The translations under genes were made by a program, and so were the position numbers. Below are positions 42,180 through 51,017 of a stretch of 64,000 bases of DNA, one piece after another. Each line of letters opens with the position of its first letter. The stretch's first letter is position 1. Below the pieces are notes generated by a model. That model was not told the origin of the DNA. It saw only the letters and a program-made list of their open reading frames with translations, and did not search any database. The stretch comes from Blautia luti (GTDB lineage: Bacteria > Bacillota > Clostridia > Lachnospirales > Lachnospiraceae), in the NCBI RefSeq assembly GCF_033096465.1, contig NZ_AP028156.1, positions 2,312,501-2,376,500 of the forward strand. The letters run 5' to 3'.

Positions 42180-43178
42180 CTATGCAGAAAAAATCCAGGG
42201 ATCCATTTTTATCAGCTTTCCCCCCTGTGAAACAGCCAATAACTCTATTTTATTTTGATCTCCATCTGCCTCCGTATCAGATACGACTTTGTCTTCTTCC
42301 CAGTGCCAGGGACATTCTGTTCCGTTGAGGCAGACGGATAGAATCTGGACGGAACCCTGGGATAAGATCTGAATTTGTGGGATGTGGGAATTATCTGGAT
42401 TTTGTGTACACTGGAATGTTACAGGTTCATCTTTTGCGTGTGCGTATTTAACGGTGTCTAATTGCGCATCTGTATTTTGAAGTTCTTTGAAATTATCTGT
42501 ACTCTTGTTTTCTATTTTCTTTACTTTATTCTGTTTCTTTTTATTTTTCTTTTTGGATAGCTTAGGGGTTGGTGTTTGAGTTGGTTTGGGCGTTTTTGTT
42601 GGCTTTGGATTTTTCGTGGGCTGGGGCGTTGGCATCGGTGTTGATGTTGGCGATGTTTCTTCCGGTGTTTTAACAGGGGATCCACTATCTGTCTGAGGTG
42701 CAGTCTGTATCTTGTTATCCGTTTGAGATTGATCATTCCATGCAGAATTATTATTCTTCTGGATATTATTGTCCTGAGTATTATTGTTCTGGGAATTGTT
42801 ATATCCCTGAGAGTTGCTGTCCCATTGATTACCATTATTCCAGTCATTGCTGCTCTGCTGTATATCGTTCCATTGTTGTGTATTATCCTGTGTTCCGTTT
42901 CCTATATCAGAATTATCCTTATACCTGTTATCCTGCATCTGATCGTTCTGTTCAGTAGTTTCTGATGCATTGTCACCAGTCTGCCAGCTGCTTTCCCAGG
43001 TGTTCTCCCAGCTGCTCTGATTCCAGTGCTGTTCTTCCTGCCATTGCCAGCTGCTGTTTTCTCCATTTTCCATGTTAATATCAAATCCGCCTATCTCCAT
43101 GGCAGAAATGGTTGATGTCAAATACAGGTATAAACATCCCAATACAATGATCAAAAGTCTGTTACTGCTTTTCTTCAA
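42180..43178 (-). CDS. Exported Asn/Gln-rich protein of unknown function
   Basis: 332 residues. A signal peptide or anchor (MKKSSNRLLIIVLGCLYLYL, cleavage near TISA) is followed by a Trp/Asn/Gln/Ser-rich low-complexity stretch (about 40-165), a Pro/Thr wall-spanning linker (TPMPTPQPTKNPKPTKTPKP near 180-200), a run of lysines (KLSKKKNKKKQNK), and a compact C-terminal region of about 90 residues with two cysteines (FQCTQNP, SVCLNG). No known domain is recognised. Its start overlaps the end of the Ser/Thr kinase gene by 17 bases, so the two are co-translated, and the protein may be a substrate, sensor or partner of that kinase. Confidence 0.7.
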   Translation of the reverse strand: MKKSSNRLLIIVLGCLYLYLTSTISAMEIGGFDINMENGENSSWQWQEEQHWNQSSWENTWESSWQTGDNASETTEQNDQMQDNRYKDNSDIGNGTQDNTQQWNDIQQSSNDWNNGNQWDSNSQGYNNSQNNNTQDNNIQKNNNSAWNDQSQTDNKIQTAPQTDSGSPVKTPEETSPTSTPMPTPQPTKNPKPTKTPKPTQTPTPKLSKKKNKKKQNKVKKIENKSTDNFKELQNTDAQLDTVKYAHAKDEPVTFQCTQNPDNSHIPQIQILSQGSVQILSVCLNGTECPWHWEEDKVVSDTEADGDQNKIELLAVSQGGKLIKMDPWIFSA

Positions 43179-44418
43179 TCTCCGTCATCTCCTTTTCCCA
43201 CAATCTTAGATTTCTGCTGACTGTATCGTCTAACATTGTTTCTTTTGACTTATATTCCGACCATAGTGTCTGACTGGCTTCCTGTTGTCCGGTGCGTAGC
43301 AGAAACATTCCATATTCACCATATCCGGCTCTGTAAGTTTCATCGTAGAAAAGCATCTGTTCAAAGTAGAGTCCGGCATCTTCGTAACTTTTCTGATATT
43401 CGCTGTTTACTGCCAGAAGCTGCAGTATCTTTCGGGATTCTTCTTTTTCTGTGCATTCTTTTTGTAATTCCCGCAGTCTGGTATCTGCCTGTTTGCAAAT
43501 TTTTTCCTGATCCGCTTTACTGCCATTTTGAAATTCTTCCTGATAATAGAGGTCTGTAACAGCAGTCAGTTCTTCATAGAAATTAAATGGTTTAGAACCA
43601 GATACGAAATTAGAACTGAATAGAAGAAAGACAACTATTACTGCAAAAACAATGCTGCTTCCTGACAAAACCAGCATGTTTTTAATTTTACTCTGGTTTT
43701 GTCTTTTCTGAATCCTGTTTAGTTTTTTTTGTACAGTCTGCATGTTCTGATAACGTATTCCTGGTTTCTTCATGCAGCATCTGAAAATAAGCCAGAATAA
43801 TGACATGTTTCGAATAAACAACAGATAATCTGTCTTTTTACATAAAACAGATAATGTTTTTCCAAATGTATAAATATCCGTTGCTGCGTTTATCTTTCCT
43901 TCATACTGTTCCGGTGCTGCAAAGCCATTTGTACCTGTGCATACTTTATGCTGATATTTATATCCATTTACAGCGCCACCCAGATCGATCAGGTATAATC
44001 TGCCATTCTCGCCCAGCATTAGATTGTCAGGTTTGAGATCTCCGTAATAAACTGGCGGTTTCCGGTTATGAAAATAGGAAAATACTTCTGCAATCTCCAT
44101 TCCATATTTAACGATTTCATTTACAGAAAAGCGTTTCCCGTCTCTTAAATATTCACCCAGAGATTTTCCCCTGACATATTCCATGACAAGATAACATTTC
44201 CGGTCATCCTCTATGTAATCTATCATCTTTGGCAGAGATGGATGAGAAAGTTTCAGAAGCATCCGGGCCTCACTTTTGCCGGATACCGGTATTTCTTTTA
44301 CCGCCCACAAAACGCCCAATTCCAGGTCTCTGGCAAGGTAGACTTTTCCTCCTCCGCCTTTTCCAACGGACTCCAGAATACAGTAGCGCCCTTTTAATAC
44401 AGTTCCAGATAAATTCAC
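43162..44418 (-). CDS. Membrane Ser/Thr protein kinase (Hanks type, non-RD)
   Basis: 418 residues. The kinase domain (1 to about 225) has the glycine loop VGKGGGGKVYLA, the ATP-binding Lys in LWAVKEI, a catalytic loop YYGDLKPDNLML, the metal-binding DLG in YLIDLGGAV and AAPEQYEG in the activation segment. The usual HRD is YGD, so it is a non-RD kinase that need not be activated by loop phosphorylation. A membrane helix follows (LVLSGSSIVFAVIVVFLLF, near 255) and the outside part is helical and TPR-like. No PASTA repeats and no PP2C phosphatase neighbour, so this is not the conserved PrkC/Stp pair. It overlaps the Asn-rich gene. Confidence 0.87.
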   Translation of the reverse strand: MNLSGTVLKGRYCILESVGKGGGGKVYLARDLELGVLWAVKEIPVSGKSEARMLLKLSHPSLPKMIDYIEDDRKCYLVMEYVRGKSLGEYLRDGKRFSVNEIVKYGMEIAEVFSYFHNRKPPVYYGDLKPDNLMLGENGRLYLIDLGGAVNGYKYQHKVCTGTNGFAAPEQYEGKINAATDIYTFGKTLSVLCKKTDYLLFIRNMSLFWLIFRCCMKKPGIRYQNMQTVQKKLNRIQKRQNQSKIKNMLVLSGSSIVFAVIVVFLLFSSNFVSGSKPFNFYEELTAVTDLYYQEEFQNGSKADQEKICKQADTRLRELQKECTEKEESRKILQLLAVNSEYQKSYEDAGLYFEQMLFYDETYRAGYGEYGMFLLRTGQQEASQTLWSEYKSKETMLDDTVSRNLRLWEKEMTEIEEKQ

Positions 44419-44571
44419 TGGCGCACCTCCTATTCAATTGTCAAACAGATATTTATCAAATAACTGTTTCCCAATTTATTCAGTTAAATTAAAAATGGAA
44501 AATATGATGAAAGAATTTCATCACAATAGATTCAGATAAATATAGAATAGCACACTTCGTTCTTTTTGAAA

Positions 44572-44603
44572 AGCCCCATTTACAAATACAAGTAAATGGG
44601 GCT
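44572..44603 (-). terminator. Intrinsic terminator of argS
   Basis: AGCCCCATTTAC pairs with GTAAATGGGGCT around an 8-base loop; the minus strand continues TTTTC. It lies about 100 bases after argS. Confidence 0.78.
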
Positions 44604-44700
44604 TAAGTTCATTGCTGAATTTCATTTCTTTAATTTATACATAACTCCTGTCAGAATACAGGAAGCAAAAACATATATCCACACCAGTTTCGTGACATTC

Positions 44701-46467
44701 TTACATTCTGTCCGGTGCGGAGAATCCGAGAAGATCAATGCATGTCTCCAGAACTTTCTTTGTAAGTTTCAGTAACTGGATAAAGGAAGCTTTCTGTATT
44801 TCGTTCTCTTCACTGAGGATCTTTGTCTCATGATAGAAGCTGTTAAATGCGTTGGATACTTCGTAAATATATGCACAGATCTTATGCGGTGCTTTTTCTT
44901 CGAAAGCATTCTCTACAGTTGCGCCGAAACCAACCAGCTGAAGCATCAGGTTCTTTTGGCTGTCGTTTACAGGATCAAGGATCACACCTGCGTCAAGGTC
45001 GCCACCCTCTTCCACAAAACGGTTCAGGATGGATTTGATACGAACAATCGTGTAAAGGATGTACGGGCCTGTATTTCCTTCGAATGATGTAAATCTGTCG
45101 ATATCAAAGATATAATCCTTAGTAGCCTGGTTGGAAAGATCACCGTATTTGATCGCGGAAAGTCCTACGATCTCAGCTGTTTCTTTTGCATCTTTGTCCT
45201 TTACGCTACGGTTCTCAACGATCTTGTTAAACATCTCTTCGTTGATATCCTTGATGAGAGTTTCCAGACGCATAACGCCGCCCTCTCTTGTCTTGAACGG
45301 TTTGCCGTCTTTTCCGTTCATGGTTCCGAATCCGAGGAAAGAAAGCTTTGTACCATCTTTTACAAGGCCGGTCTTTCTTGCGCAGCGGAATACCTGGATG
45401 AAGTGAAGTTCCTGACGTTTGTCTACCACATACAGGATCTCGTCCGGGTTAAATAATTTCATACGCTCTACGATTGTTGCAAGGTCTGTAGTTGTATAAA
45501 GAGAGGCTCCGTCTGATTTCAGAAGCATACATGGAGGAATTTCCTTTGTATCATTGTCTTCTTTTACATCTACTACCAGTGCGCCCTGATCTACATAGGC
45601 GAATCCTTTTTCTTTCATATCCTCAACCATATTCGGAATATATGGCTGTGCATCAGATTCTTTTTTCCAGAGGTCAAAAGATACGTTTAATTTGTCATAG
45701 TTACGTTTCAGGTCTGTAACAGATACATTCATGATGTGGTTCCAGAGAGCCATGTATCCCGGTTTGCCCTGCTGAAGAAGATGAGTTGCTTCCAGAGCTT
45801 CGTTTCTGTATGCTTCATCTTCTTTGGACTTGCCGCTTGCGCATGGATAAATCTCTTCCAGTTCACTGATCGTAAATGGTGCTTCCTCCGGATATTCTCC
45901 TGTGTAGGAATCATCAAAGTAAACCAGCTCCGGTTTTCTGTGTCTCAGTTCTGTGATGATCAGACCCATCTGCAGACCCCAGTCTCCAAGATGAACGTCA
46001 CCGATCACTTTATGTCCAACGAAACGGCCGATTCTCTTAATGCTCTCTCCGATGATCGCAGAACGAAGATGTCCTACATGAAGAGGCTTTGCAACGTTTG
46101 GTCCACCGTAGTCGATGATAATTGTTTTCGGCTCTTTTGCTGCAGATACAGAAAGCTTCTCGTCTGCTGCCATTGCCTTTAAGTACTCTGCAAGGAATTC
46201 ACCTTTTACTTTCAGGTTGATAAATCCCGGCTTTACAACTTCTGCCATGGAGAAAACCTGGCTATCTTTTAAGTATGCTACTACGTCATCAGCGATCATA
46301 AACGGTGCTTTCTTATATGCTTTGGCTCCTGCCATGGCACCGTTGCACTGAAATTCGCAAAGGTCCGGTCTGTTAGATACGGTTACTTTTCCGTAGGATG
46401 GGTCGTATCCGGCTTTTTCAAATGCTGCGGAAAGTTCTTCCGCCATCTGTTCCATCAGTTTCTTCAT
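44701..46467 (-). CDS. argS: Arginyl-tRNA synthetase
   Basis: 588-residue class I synthetase that charges tRNA-Arg. The HIGH-type motif is in VAKPLHVGHLRSAIIG, preceded by the N-terminal Add-1 domain (1-110). The C-terminal anticodon-binding DALR domain begins near TGPYILYTIVRIKSIL and ends LGFSAPDRM. Start ATG 46467 is preceded by GAGGAG. It ends with its own terminator. Confidence 0.96.
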   Translation of the reverse strand: MKKLMEQMAEELSAAFEKAGYDPSYGKVTVSNRPDLCEFQCNGAMAGAKAYKKAPFMIADDVVAYLKDSQVFSMAEVVKPGFINLKVKGEFLAEYLKAMAADEKLSVSAAKEPKTIIIDYGGPNVAKPLHVGHLRSAIIGESIKRIGRFVGHKVIGDVHLGDWGLQMGLIITELRHRKPELVYFDDSYTGEYPEEAPFTISELEEIYPCASGKSKEDEAYRNEALEATHLLQQGKPGYMALWNHIMNVSVTDLKRNYDKLNVSFDLWKKESDAQPYIPNMVEDMKEKGFAYVDQGALVVDVKEDNDTKEIPPCMLLKSDGASLYTTTDLATIVERMKLFNPDEILYVVDKRQELHFIQVFRCARKTGLVKDGTKLSFLGFGTMNGKDGKPFKTREGGVMRLETLIKDINEEMFNKIVENRSVKDKDAKETAEIVGLSAIKYGDLSNQATKDYIFDIDRFTSFEGNTGPYILYTIVRIKSILNRFVEEGGDLDAGVILDPVNDSQKNLMLQLVGFGATVENAFEEKAPHKICAYIYEVSNAFNSFYHETKILSEENEIQKASFIQLLKLTKKVLETCIDLLGFSAPDRM

Positions 46468-46503
46468 TCTTTCCTAACTCCTCAAATCGTTCTATTTTAT
46501 AAA

Positions 46504-47376
46504 TCAGTCCACTACCACTTTTCTTGAACATGCAACTGCGATCGCACCATATCCGATGTGGCATGCAACACTTAATGATAACGGATTCTGCACGATCTCA
46601 ATTCCAGGGAATGCTTCTGCGATCTCTTTCTTGAATTCCAGAGCTTCCTCTTCATTTCCCGTATATGCAGACTGCAGGCACATCTCGCCGCGTTTTACAT
46701 ATTCTGCGAAACGGTTCTCCCAGTCATTCTGCATGGCTTTCATCATGACACGTTTGGCCTGCTTCTTGCCTCTTGTCTTGGAATATGCGTCCAGCTTCTC
46801 ACCCTGGATCTGAAGTACTGGCTTTAAGTTCAGAACTGTTCCGATAGCTGCTGCCGCAGGAGTGATCCTGCCGCCTTTCTTAAGATATTTCAGGGTTTCC
46901 AGGGTAATATAGATACTGGAATCAAATTTCTGTTCCTCCAGAACCTGTTTGATCTGTGCTGCATTTCTGCCTACATCTCTTAATGTAAGAGCATCCAGTA
47001 CAGACTGTCTCTGTGTAACAGAAATTCTCTGGTTATCTACTACCTGCACTCTTCCATCATATTCCTGAGCCAGTCCCATCGCTGTATCGCAGGATGCGCT
47101 CAGTCCGCTTGACATTGGAATGTGTACCACTTCATCATACTTTTCAAGAAGTGTATTCCAGAGTCCACACACATCTGCCGGTCCTGGCTGGGAAGTGGAG
47201 ATCGTCTCATCGCTCTTAAGCCGCTCATAAAATTCTTCCTGTGAAAGGGTGATCCCCTCCAGGTAAAGTTTCTCGTTAATATAAAAAGGCATTGGAATTA
47301 CGCTGACTCCAAGTTCTCTCGCCTGATCCTGTGTTATGCCGCTGTTACTGTCTGTGACAATGGCAATTTTTCCCAT
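46504..47376 (-). CDS. DegV family fatty-acid-binding protein
   Basis: 290 residues. DegV/FakB-type proteins bind a fatty acid and present it to the kinase FakA for phosphorylation. Family marks: IAIVTDSNSGI at the N-terminus, ISTSQPGPADV, and SSGLSASCDTA around the ligand pocket, with YLKKGGRITPAAAAIG later. Start 47376 (MGKIAIVTDS) is used because the ribosome site GGAG has an 8-base gap to it; ATG two codons upstream has only 2 bases. It lies 36 bases upstream of argS and may be co-transcribed. Confidence 0.9.
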   Translation of the reverse strand: MGKIAIVTDSNSGITQDQARELGVSVIPMPFYINEKLYLEGITLSQEEFYERLKSDETISTSQPGPADVCGLWNTLLEKYDEVVHIPMSSGLSASCDTAMGLAQEYDGRVQVVDNQRISVTQRQSVLDALTLRDVGRNAAQIKQVLEEQKFDSSIYITLETLKYLKKGGRITPAAAAIGTVLNLKPVLQIQGEKLDAYSKTRGKKQAKRVMMKAMQNDWENRFAEYVKRGEMCLQSAYTGNEEEALEFKKEIAEAFPGIEIVQNPLSLSVACHIGYGAIAVACSRKVVVD

Positions 47377-47495
47377 ATTCATATCTCCTTTACTTCTGAT
47401 TTCTTATGTATCAGTTATCTTTTCATAAAATTACATACTATATTTAGTTTATCATATTTTTTTATGTATCACAATCAGGAACAGAAAATTTATTA

Positions 47496-47533
47496 CAAAA
47501 AAATTCCGCATGGAACAAATCCATACGAAATTT
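47496..47533 (-). terminator. Intrinsic terminator of ptsI
   Basis: On the minus strand AAATTTCGTATGGA pairs with TCCATGCGGAATTT (two G-U pairs), followed by TTTTTG. It lies 54 bases after ptsI. Confidence 0.75.
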
Positions 47534-47587
47534 TCATTGTCAGTCTCTGTCAGTTTATACAAGAAAGAATCCTGCCCGGAGGGCTTT

Positions 47588-49204
47588 TTATTCCATTTCT
47601 CTTACGATCTTACGAACCGGAAGAACAAATGTCGGAGATACGGACAGTTCGTCGATACCCATCTGTACGAAACGCTCTGTCATAGTTGTATCTGCACCAA
47701 GCTCACCGCAGATACCTGCCCAGATGCCCTCTTTGTGAGCATTGTCGATTACCATCTGGATCATACGGAGTACTGCCTCATGGTGGGAATCATAAATGTT
47801 GTCCAGTTTCGCATTCTGACGGTCAATTGCCAGTGTGTACTGTGTTAAGTCGTTTGTACCAATACTGAAGAAGTCAACTTCTTTTGCAAGAAGATCACTG
47901 ATCATAACAGCTGCAGGTGTCTCGATCATTACACCCTGCTCTACGTCATCCCTAAATGGTACGCCCTGCTCTGTCAGTTCTTTCTTCACTTCTGCAACGA
48001 TAGCTTTGATCTGTTTTACTTCTGTTACGGAAATGATCATCGGGTACATGATGGAAATATTTCCATACATGCTTGCTCTGAACAGTGCACGAAGCTGCGT
48101 CTTAAATACTTCTGGTCTGTCCAGGCAGATACGGATCGCACGGTAACCCATTGCCGGGTTCTCTTCATGTGCCATATTAAAGTAACCGATCTGCTTGTCC
48201 GCACCGATATCCAGTGTACGGATGATCACTTTCTTTCCTGCCATATTCTGTGCTACTGCTTTATAGATCTGGAACTGCTCTTCCTCTGTGGGATAATTGT
48301 CTTTCTCCAGATAGATGAATTCACTTCTGAAAAGACCGATGCCTTCTGCATCGTTAGCCAGTACACTTGCTACGTCTCCTGTGCTTCCGATGTTTGCATA
48401 AAGATGGATCTTATGTCCGCTCTTTGTCTCAGTTGTCTTACCTTTTAATTCTTTGAGCATTGCTCTCTGGCGTAATTCTTCGTCCTTCTGATCCTGATAT
48501 TTCTTCAGAGTATCTGCATCCGGGTCTACGATAAGAGAACCGTTCTTACCGTCTACAACTGCCATCTTTCCATCCATGCTCTCATCATATTCGATATTGA
48601 TCAACGCCGGGATGTTCATGGTTCTTGCAAGGATTGCTGTATGAGAATTGGAAGAACCTTTTCTTGTAACAAATGCGAGAACTTTACTCTTATCCATCTG
48701 TACGGTCTCACTTGGAGCCAGGTCCTCAGCAACAATGATGGATGGTTCTGCAGCATCCATATCTCCGTCATCATGTCCGGATAATACGCGAACCAGACGA
48801 TCTGAGATATCTTTCACGTCTGCAGCTCTTGCTTTCATGTAGTCATCATCCATCTGTGCAAACATATCTGCAAAATTATCGCCGGTTGTTGCTACTGCAT
48901 ACTCTGCATTTACATTCTCTGTACGGATAATGTTGTCAATAGAATCCAGATAGTCCTCATCATCCAGCATCATCTGATGTACTTCAAAAATGGCAGCCCC
49001 CGACTCTCCTACCTCCTGGAGTGCCTTGTCATACAGCTTCTGAAGCTGTGCAACTGCCTTTTCCTTTGCTTCCTGCACACGTGTGATTTCTGCTTCCGGA
49101 TCTTCTACCTTCGTACGTTTTACACTTGTGTCTGCTTTCTGCAGAATAGAAATTCTGCCAATGGCAATTCCGGAAAATACAGACTTTCCTTCTAATACTC
49201 TCAT
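47588..49204 (-). CDS. ptsI: PTS enzyme I (phosphoenolpyruvate-protein phosphotransferase)
   Basis: 538 residues; takes phosphate from phosphoenolpyruvate onto a His and donates it to HPr. The active-site region reads TRKGSSNSHTAILARTMNIP, with His in SNSHTAILAR. The C-terminal PEP-binding barrel contains LFRSEFIYLEKDNYPTEEEQ, DIGADKQIGYF and DFFSIGTNDLTQYTLAIDR, with the catalytic Cys in WAGICGELGAD. It is about 30-40 residues shorter than many enzymes I at the C-terminus but all sites are present. It stands alone, without a ptsH next to it. Confidence 0.96.
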   Translation of the reverse strand: MRVLEGKSVFSGIAIGRISILQKADTSVKRTKVEDPEAEITRVQEAKEKAVAQLQKLYDKALQEVGESGAAIFEVHQMMLDDEDYLDSIDNIIRTENVNAEYAVATTGDNFADMFAQMDDDYMKARAADVKDISDRLVRVLSGHDDGDMDAAEPSIIVAEDLAPSETVQMDKSKVLAFVTRKGSSNSHTAILARTMNIPALINIEYDESMDGKMAVVDGKNGSLIVDPDADTLKKYQDQKDEELRQRAMLKELKGKTTETKSGHKIHLYANIGSTGDVASVLANDAEGIGLFRSEFIYLEKDNYPTEEEQFQIYKAVAQNMAGKKVIIRTLDIGADKQIGYFNMAHEENPAMGYRAIRICLDRPEVFKTQLRALFRASMYGNISIMYPMIISVTEVKQIKAIVAEVKKELTEQGVPFRDDVEQGVMIETPAAVMISDLLAKEVDFFSIGTNDLTQYTLAIDRQNAKLDNIYDSHHEAVLRMIQMVIDNAHKEGIWAGICGELGADTTMTERFVQMGIDELSVSPTFVLPVRKIVREME

Positions 49205-49481
49205 TGTTCCTGTTCTCCTTATAAAAGATTATTTTTAATAATGTTCCATAAAGTTTTCATATATTATAGCACAGCCTGTATGGAATATTCCATCCTTATT
49301 TTTACATTTTTTCCATTATTTAACCACTTTTTTTGATTTAATTTCCAGATTTCGTGATTTTTCTTCTTGAAATCAGATACAGAAAACATGAAATCGTTCC
49401 CATGATAACTGTTTTCTCCCAGAATGATCTGCCTGGTCTGTTCTGCTGATTTGGGAAGCATCAGATAAAGTTCAAATTCCG

Positions 49482-49652
49482 TCAAAGCAGACGCTGTTTT
49501 TTCTTTCCAGAAATGACCGCCAGCATTTCGGCCTTGGATTATGCATTGCCTATGAGATCATCGCTCTTCATAAAGGCTCTGTTACCATACAGGATACCCC
49601 CGGCGGAGGTTCCACTTTCCTGATCTTTCTGCCTGACATTCTTAGTGCCTGA
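49482..49652 (+). pseudogene. C-terminal tail of a sensor histidine kinase
   Basis: The plus strand encodes RNDRQHFGLGLCIAYEIIAL then HKGSVTIQDTPGGGSTFLIF and LPDILSA before a stop at 49652. This is the G2-box end of a HATPase domain. No start, dimerisation domain or N-box precedes it in any frame, so only the last 50 residues survive. It points away from the efflux operon at 49.7-55.2 kb, whose relatives are often controlled by two-component systems. The interval 49205-49481 otherwise contains nothing I can support. Confidence 0.68.
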
Positions 49653-49669
49653 ATTTAAACATTATAAAA

Positions 49670-49707
49670 CGGACTCTTTATACTATTTCTATCGTATATT
49701 GAGTCCG
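49670..49707 (-). terminator. Intrinsic terminator of the efflux operon
   Basis: CGGACTC pairs with GAGTCCG, with further ATAC/GTAT pairing inside; on the minus strand TTTTAT follows. It is 30 bases after the permease stop. Confidence 0.7.
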
Positions 49708-49736
49708 CTCTTTGTTTTCTTTTTATAGCTTCCTGT

Positions 49737-50999
49737 TTATTCACTTCTCAATGCATCAATCGGGTTCAGATTAGCTGCCTTCACAGAAGGAAGCAGTCCA
49801 AACACCACACCAATCACTGTAGAAAATAATACCGCGATCACAATGGACGGTATGCTGATCGCCGTGGGTGAACCTGTCACCTTTCCAACCACCTTCGACA
49901 ACCCAATTCCAGTCATTACTCCAATAATTCCTCCGATGCTGGTAAGTACGGACGCCTCTGTCAGGAACTGCCCAAGAATGGTTTTCTTGCGGGCACCAAT
50001 GGCTTTTTTCAGACCGATTTCCTTGGTACGCTCCGTAACAGATACCAGCATGATGTTCATAACTCCGATTCCTCCTACAAGAAGGGAAATACTTGCGATC
50101 CAGATCAGCTGGTTATTGGTACTCTCGCTTAATTTCTGCATGTTTCTTACCTGCTTCATGATATCATCCGCTTTATAACTCATGCTGGATTTGGAACCAT
50201 TGGATGAAACAGGAATGGCTTCGTTCATGGCATCTGCCGCTGCATTTCCTGCAGTACTCATATTGTCTGTGCTGTCCGCTTTGATCACTGCATTCTGCGG
50301 CACATCAAATTTAAAGGAAATAGGCCAGCAGGTATCTGGGATCATTACACTTCCCACCATGTTCTCCATGTATTGATAGTACTCATTGATATCACTGATG
50401 GTGGGCTGATAATTTTCATCCTGCCGGATCACCCCTACCACTGTATAAGGTTCCTCATTGATCTCCACCGTCTTGCCTACAGGATTCTCCGACGGAAACA
50501 GATTCTGCGCTGCATTATCATCGATCAGTGCTACTTTACTGTAATCCTTATAGTCATTCGTTACAAATCCTCTGCCTGACTGAACCACATATCCGCAGGT
50601 GTTCAGATAATTCACATCAATACCATAAACACTTCCACCCTGCAGACTGTTATTGTTATTATAAATATTAGCACTGCTACTGCTATAGAAAAATGTTGCA
50701 TTTTCCACATGATCCAGGTCACGTACCGATTCTTTCACATCATCAGAAAGGATTGGTGTTGCACTGGAAGATGAACCATAATCTGTATCATACTGATTAT
50801 CTCCATCATAAAGATAAATATTTACTGTATTGGATCCTGCACCGATCAGGTCTTCCTTGATCTGTTCACTGGTTCCCTTAATGGTAGAAACAATGGCAAT
50901 GATCGATGCAATACCAATGATGATTCCAAGCATGGTCAGGAAGGATCTCATCATATGTGACCATATTCCCTGAAAAGCCAGGCGTATATTTTCAATCAT
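49737..50999 (-). CDS. MacB-like ABC efflux permease (FtsX family)
   Basis: 420 residues with the MacB layout: one N-terminal membrane helix (MIENIRLAFQGIWSHMMRSF then LTMLGIIIGIASIIAIVS), a large extracytoplasmic domain (about 45-285), and three C-terminal helices with ERTKEIGLKKAIGARKKTIL between the first two, ending LNPIDALRSE. It has no ATPase domain, which is supplied by the gene two positions upstream. Together with the two adaptors it should export a peptide, antibiotic or lipid-like compound. Confidence 0.9.
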   Translation of the reverse strand: MIENIRLAFQGIWSHMMRSFLTMLGIIIGIASIIAIVSTIKGTSEQIKEDLIGAGSNTVNIYLYDGDNQYDTDYGSSSSATPILSDDVKESVRDLDHVENATFFYSSSSANIYNNNNSLQGGSVYGIDVNYLNTCGYVVQSGRGFVTNDYKDYSKVALIDDNAAQNLFPSENPVGKTVEINEEPYTVVGVIRQDENYQPTISDINEYYQYMENMVGSVMIPDTCWPISFKFDVPQNAVIKADSTDNMSTAGNAAADAMNEAIPVSSNGSKSSMSYKADDIMKQVRNMQKLSESTNNQLIWIASISLLVGGIGVMNIMLVSVTERTKEIGLKKAIGARKKTILGQFLTEASVLTSIGGIIGVMTGIGLSKVVGKVTGSPTAISIPSIVIAVLFSTVIGVVFGLLPSVKAANLNPIDALRSE

Positions 51000-51017
51000 A
51001 AAATTTCTCCCTTCTCA

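Noticed and set aside
42521..42965. Several open frames overlapping the Asn/Gln-rich gene
   Set aside because: Low-complexity AAC/CAG-rich sequence leaves all frames open; only the frame with signal peptide, ribosome site and coupling to the kinase is kept.
44604..44700. Possible 24-residue membrane peptide after argS (VWIYVFASCILTGVMYK)
   Set aside because: No acceptable start codon or ribosome site; it sits between argS and its terminator.
49264..49485. 73-residue frame on the minus strand after ptsI promoter region
   Set aside because: No ribosome site, no recognisable family, and it overlaps the histidine-kinase remnant. It might be real but cannot be supported.
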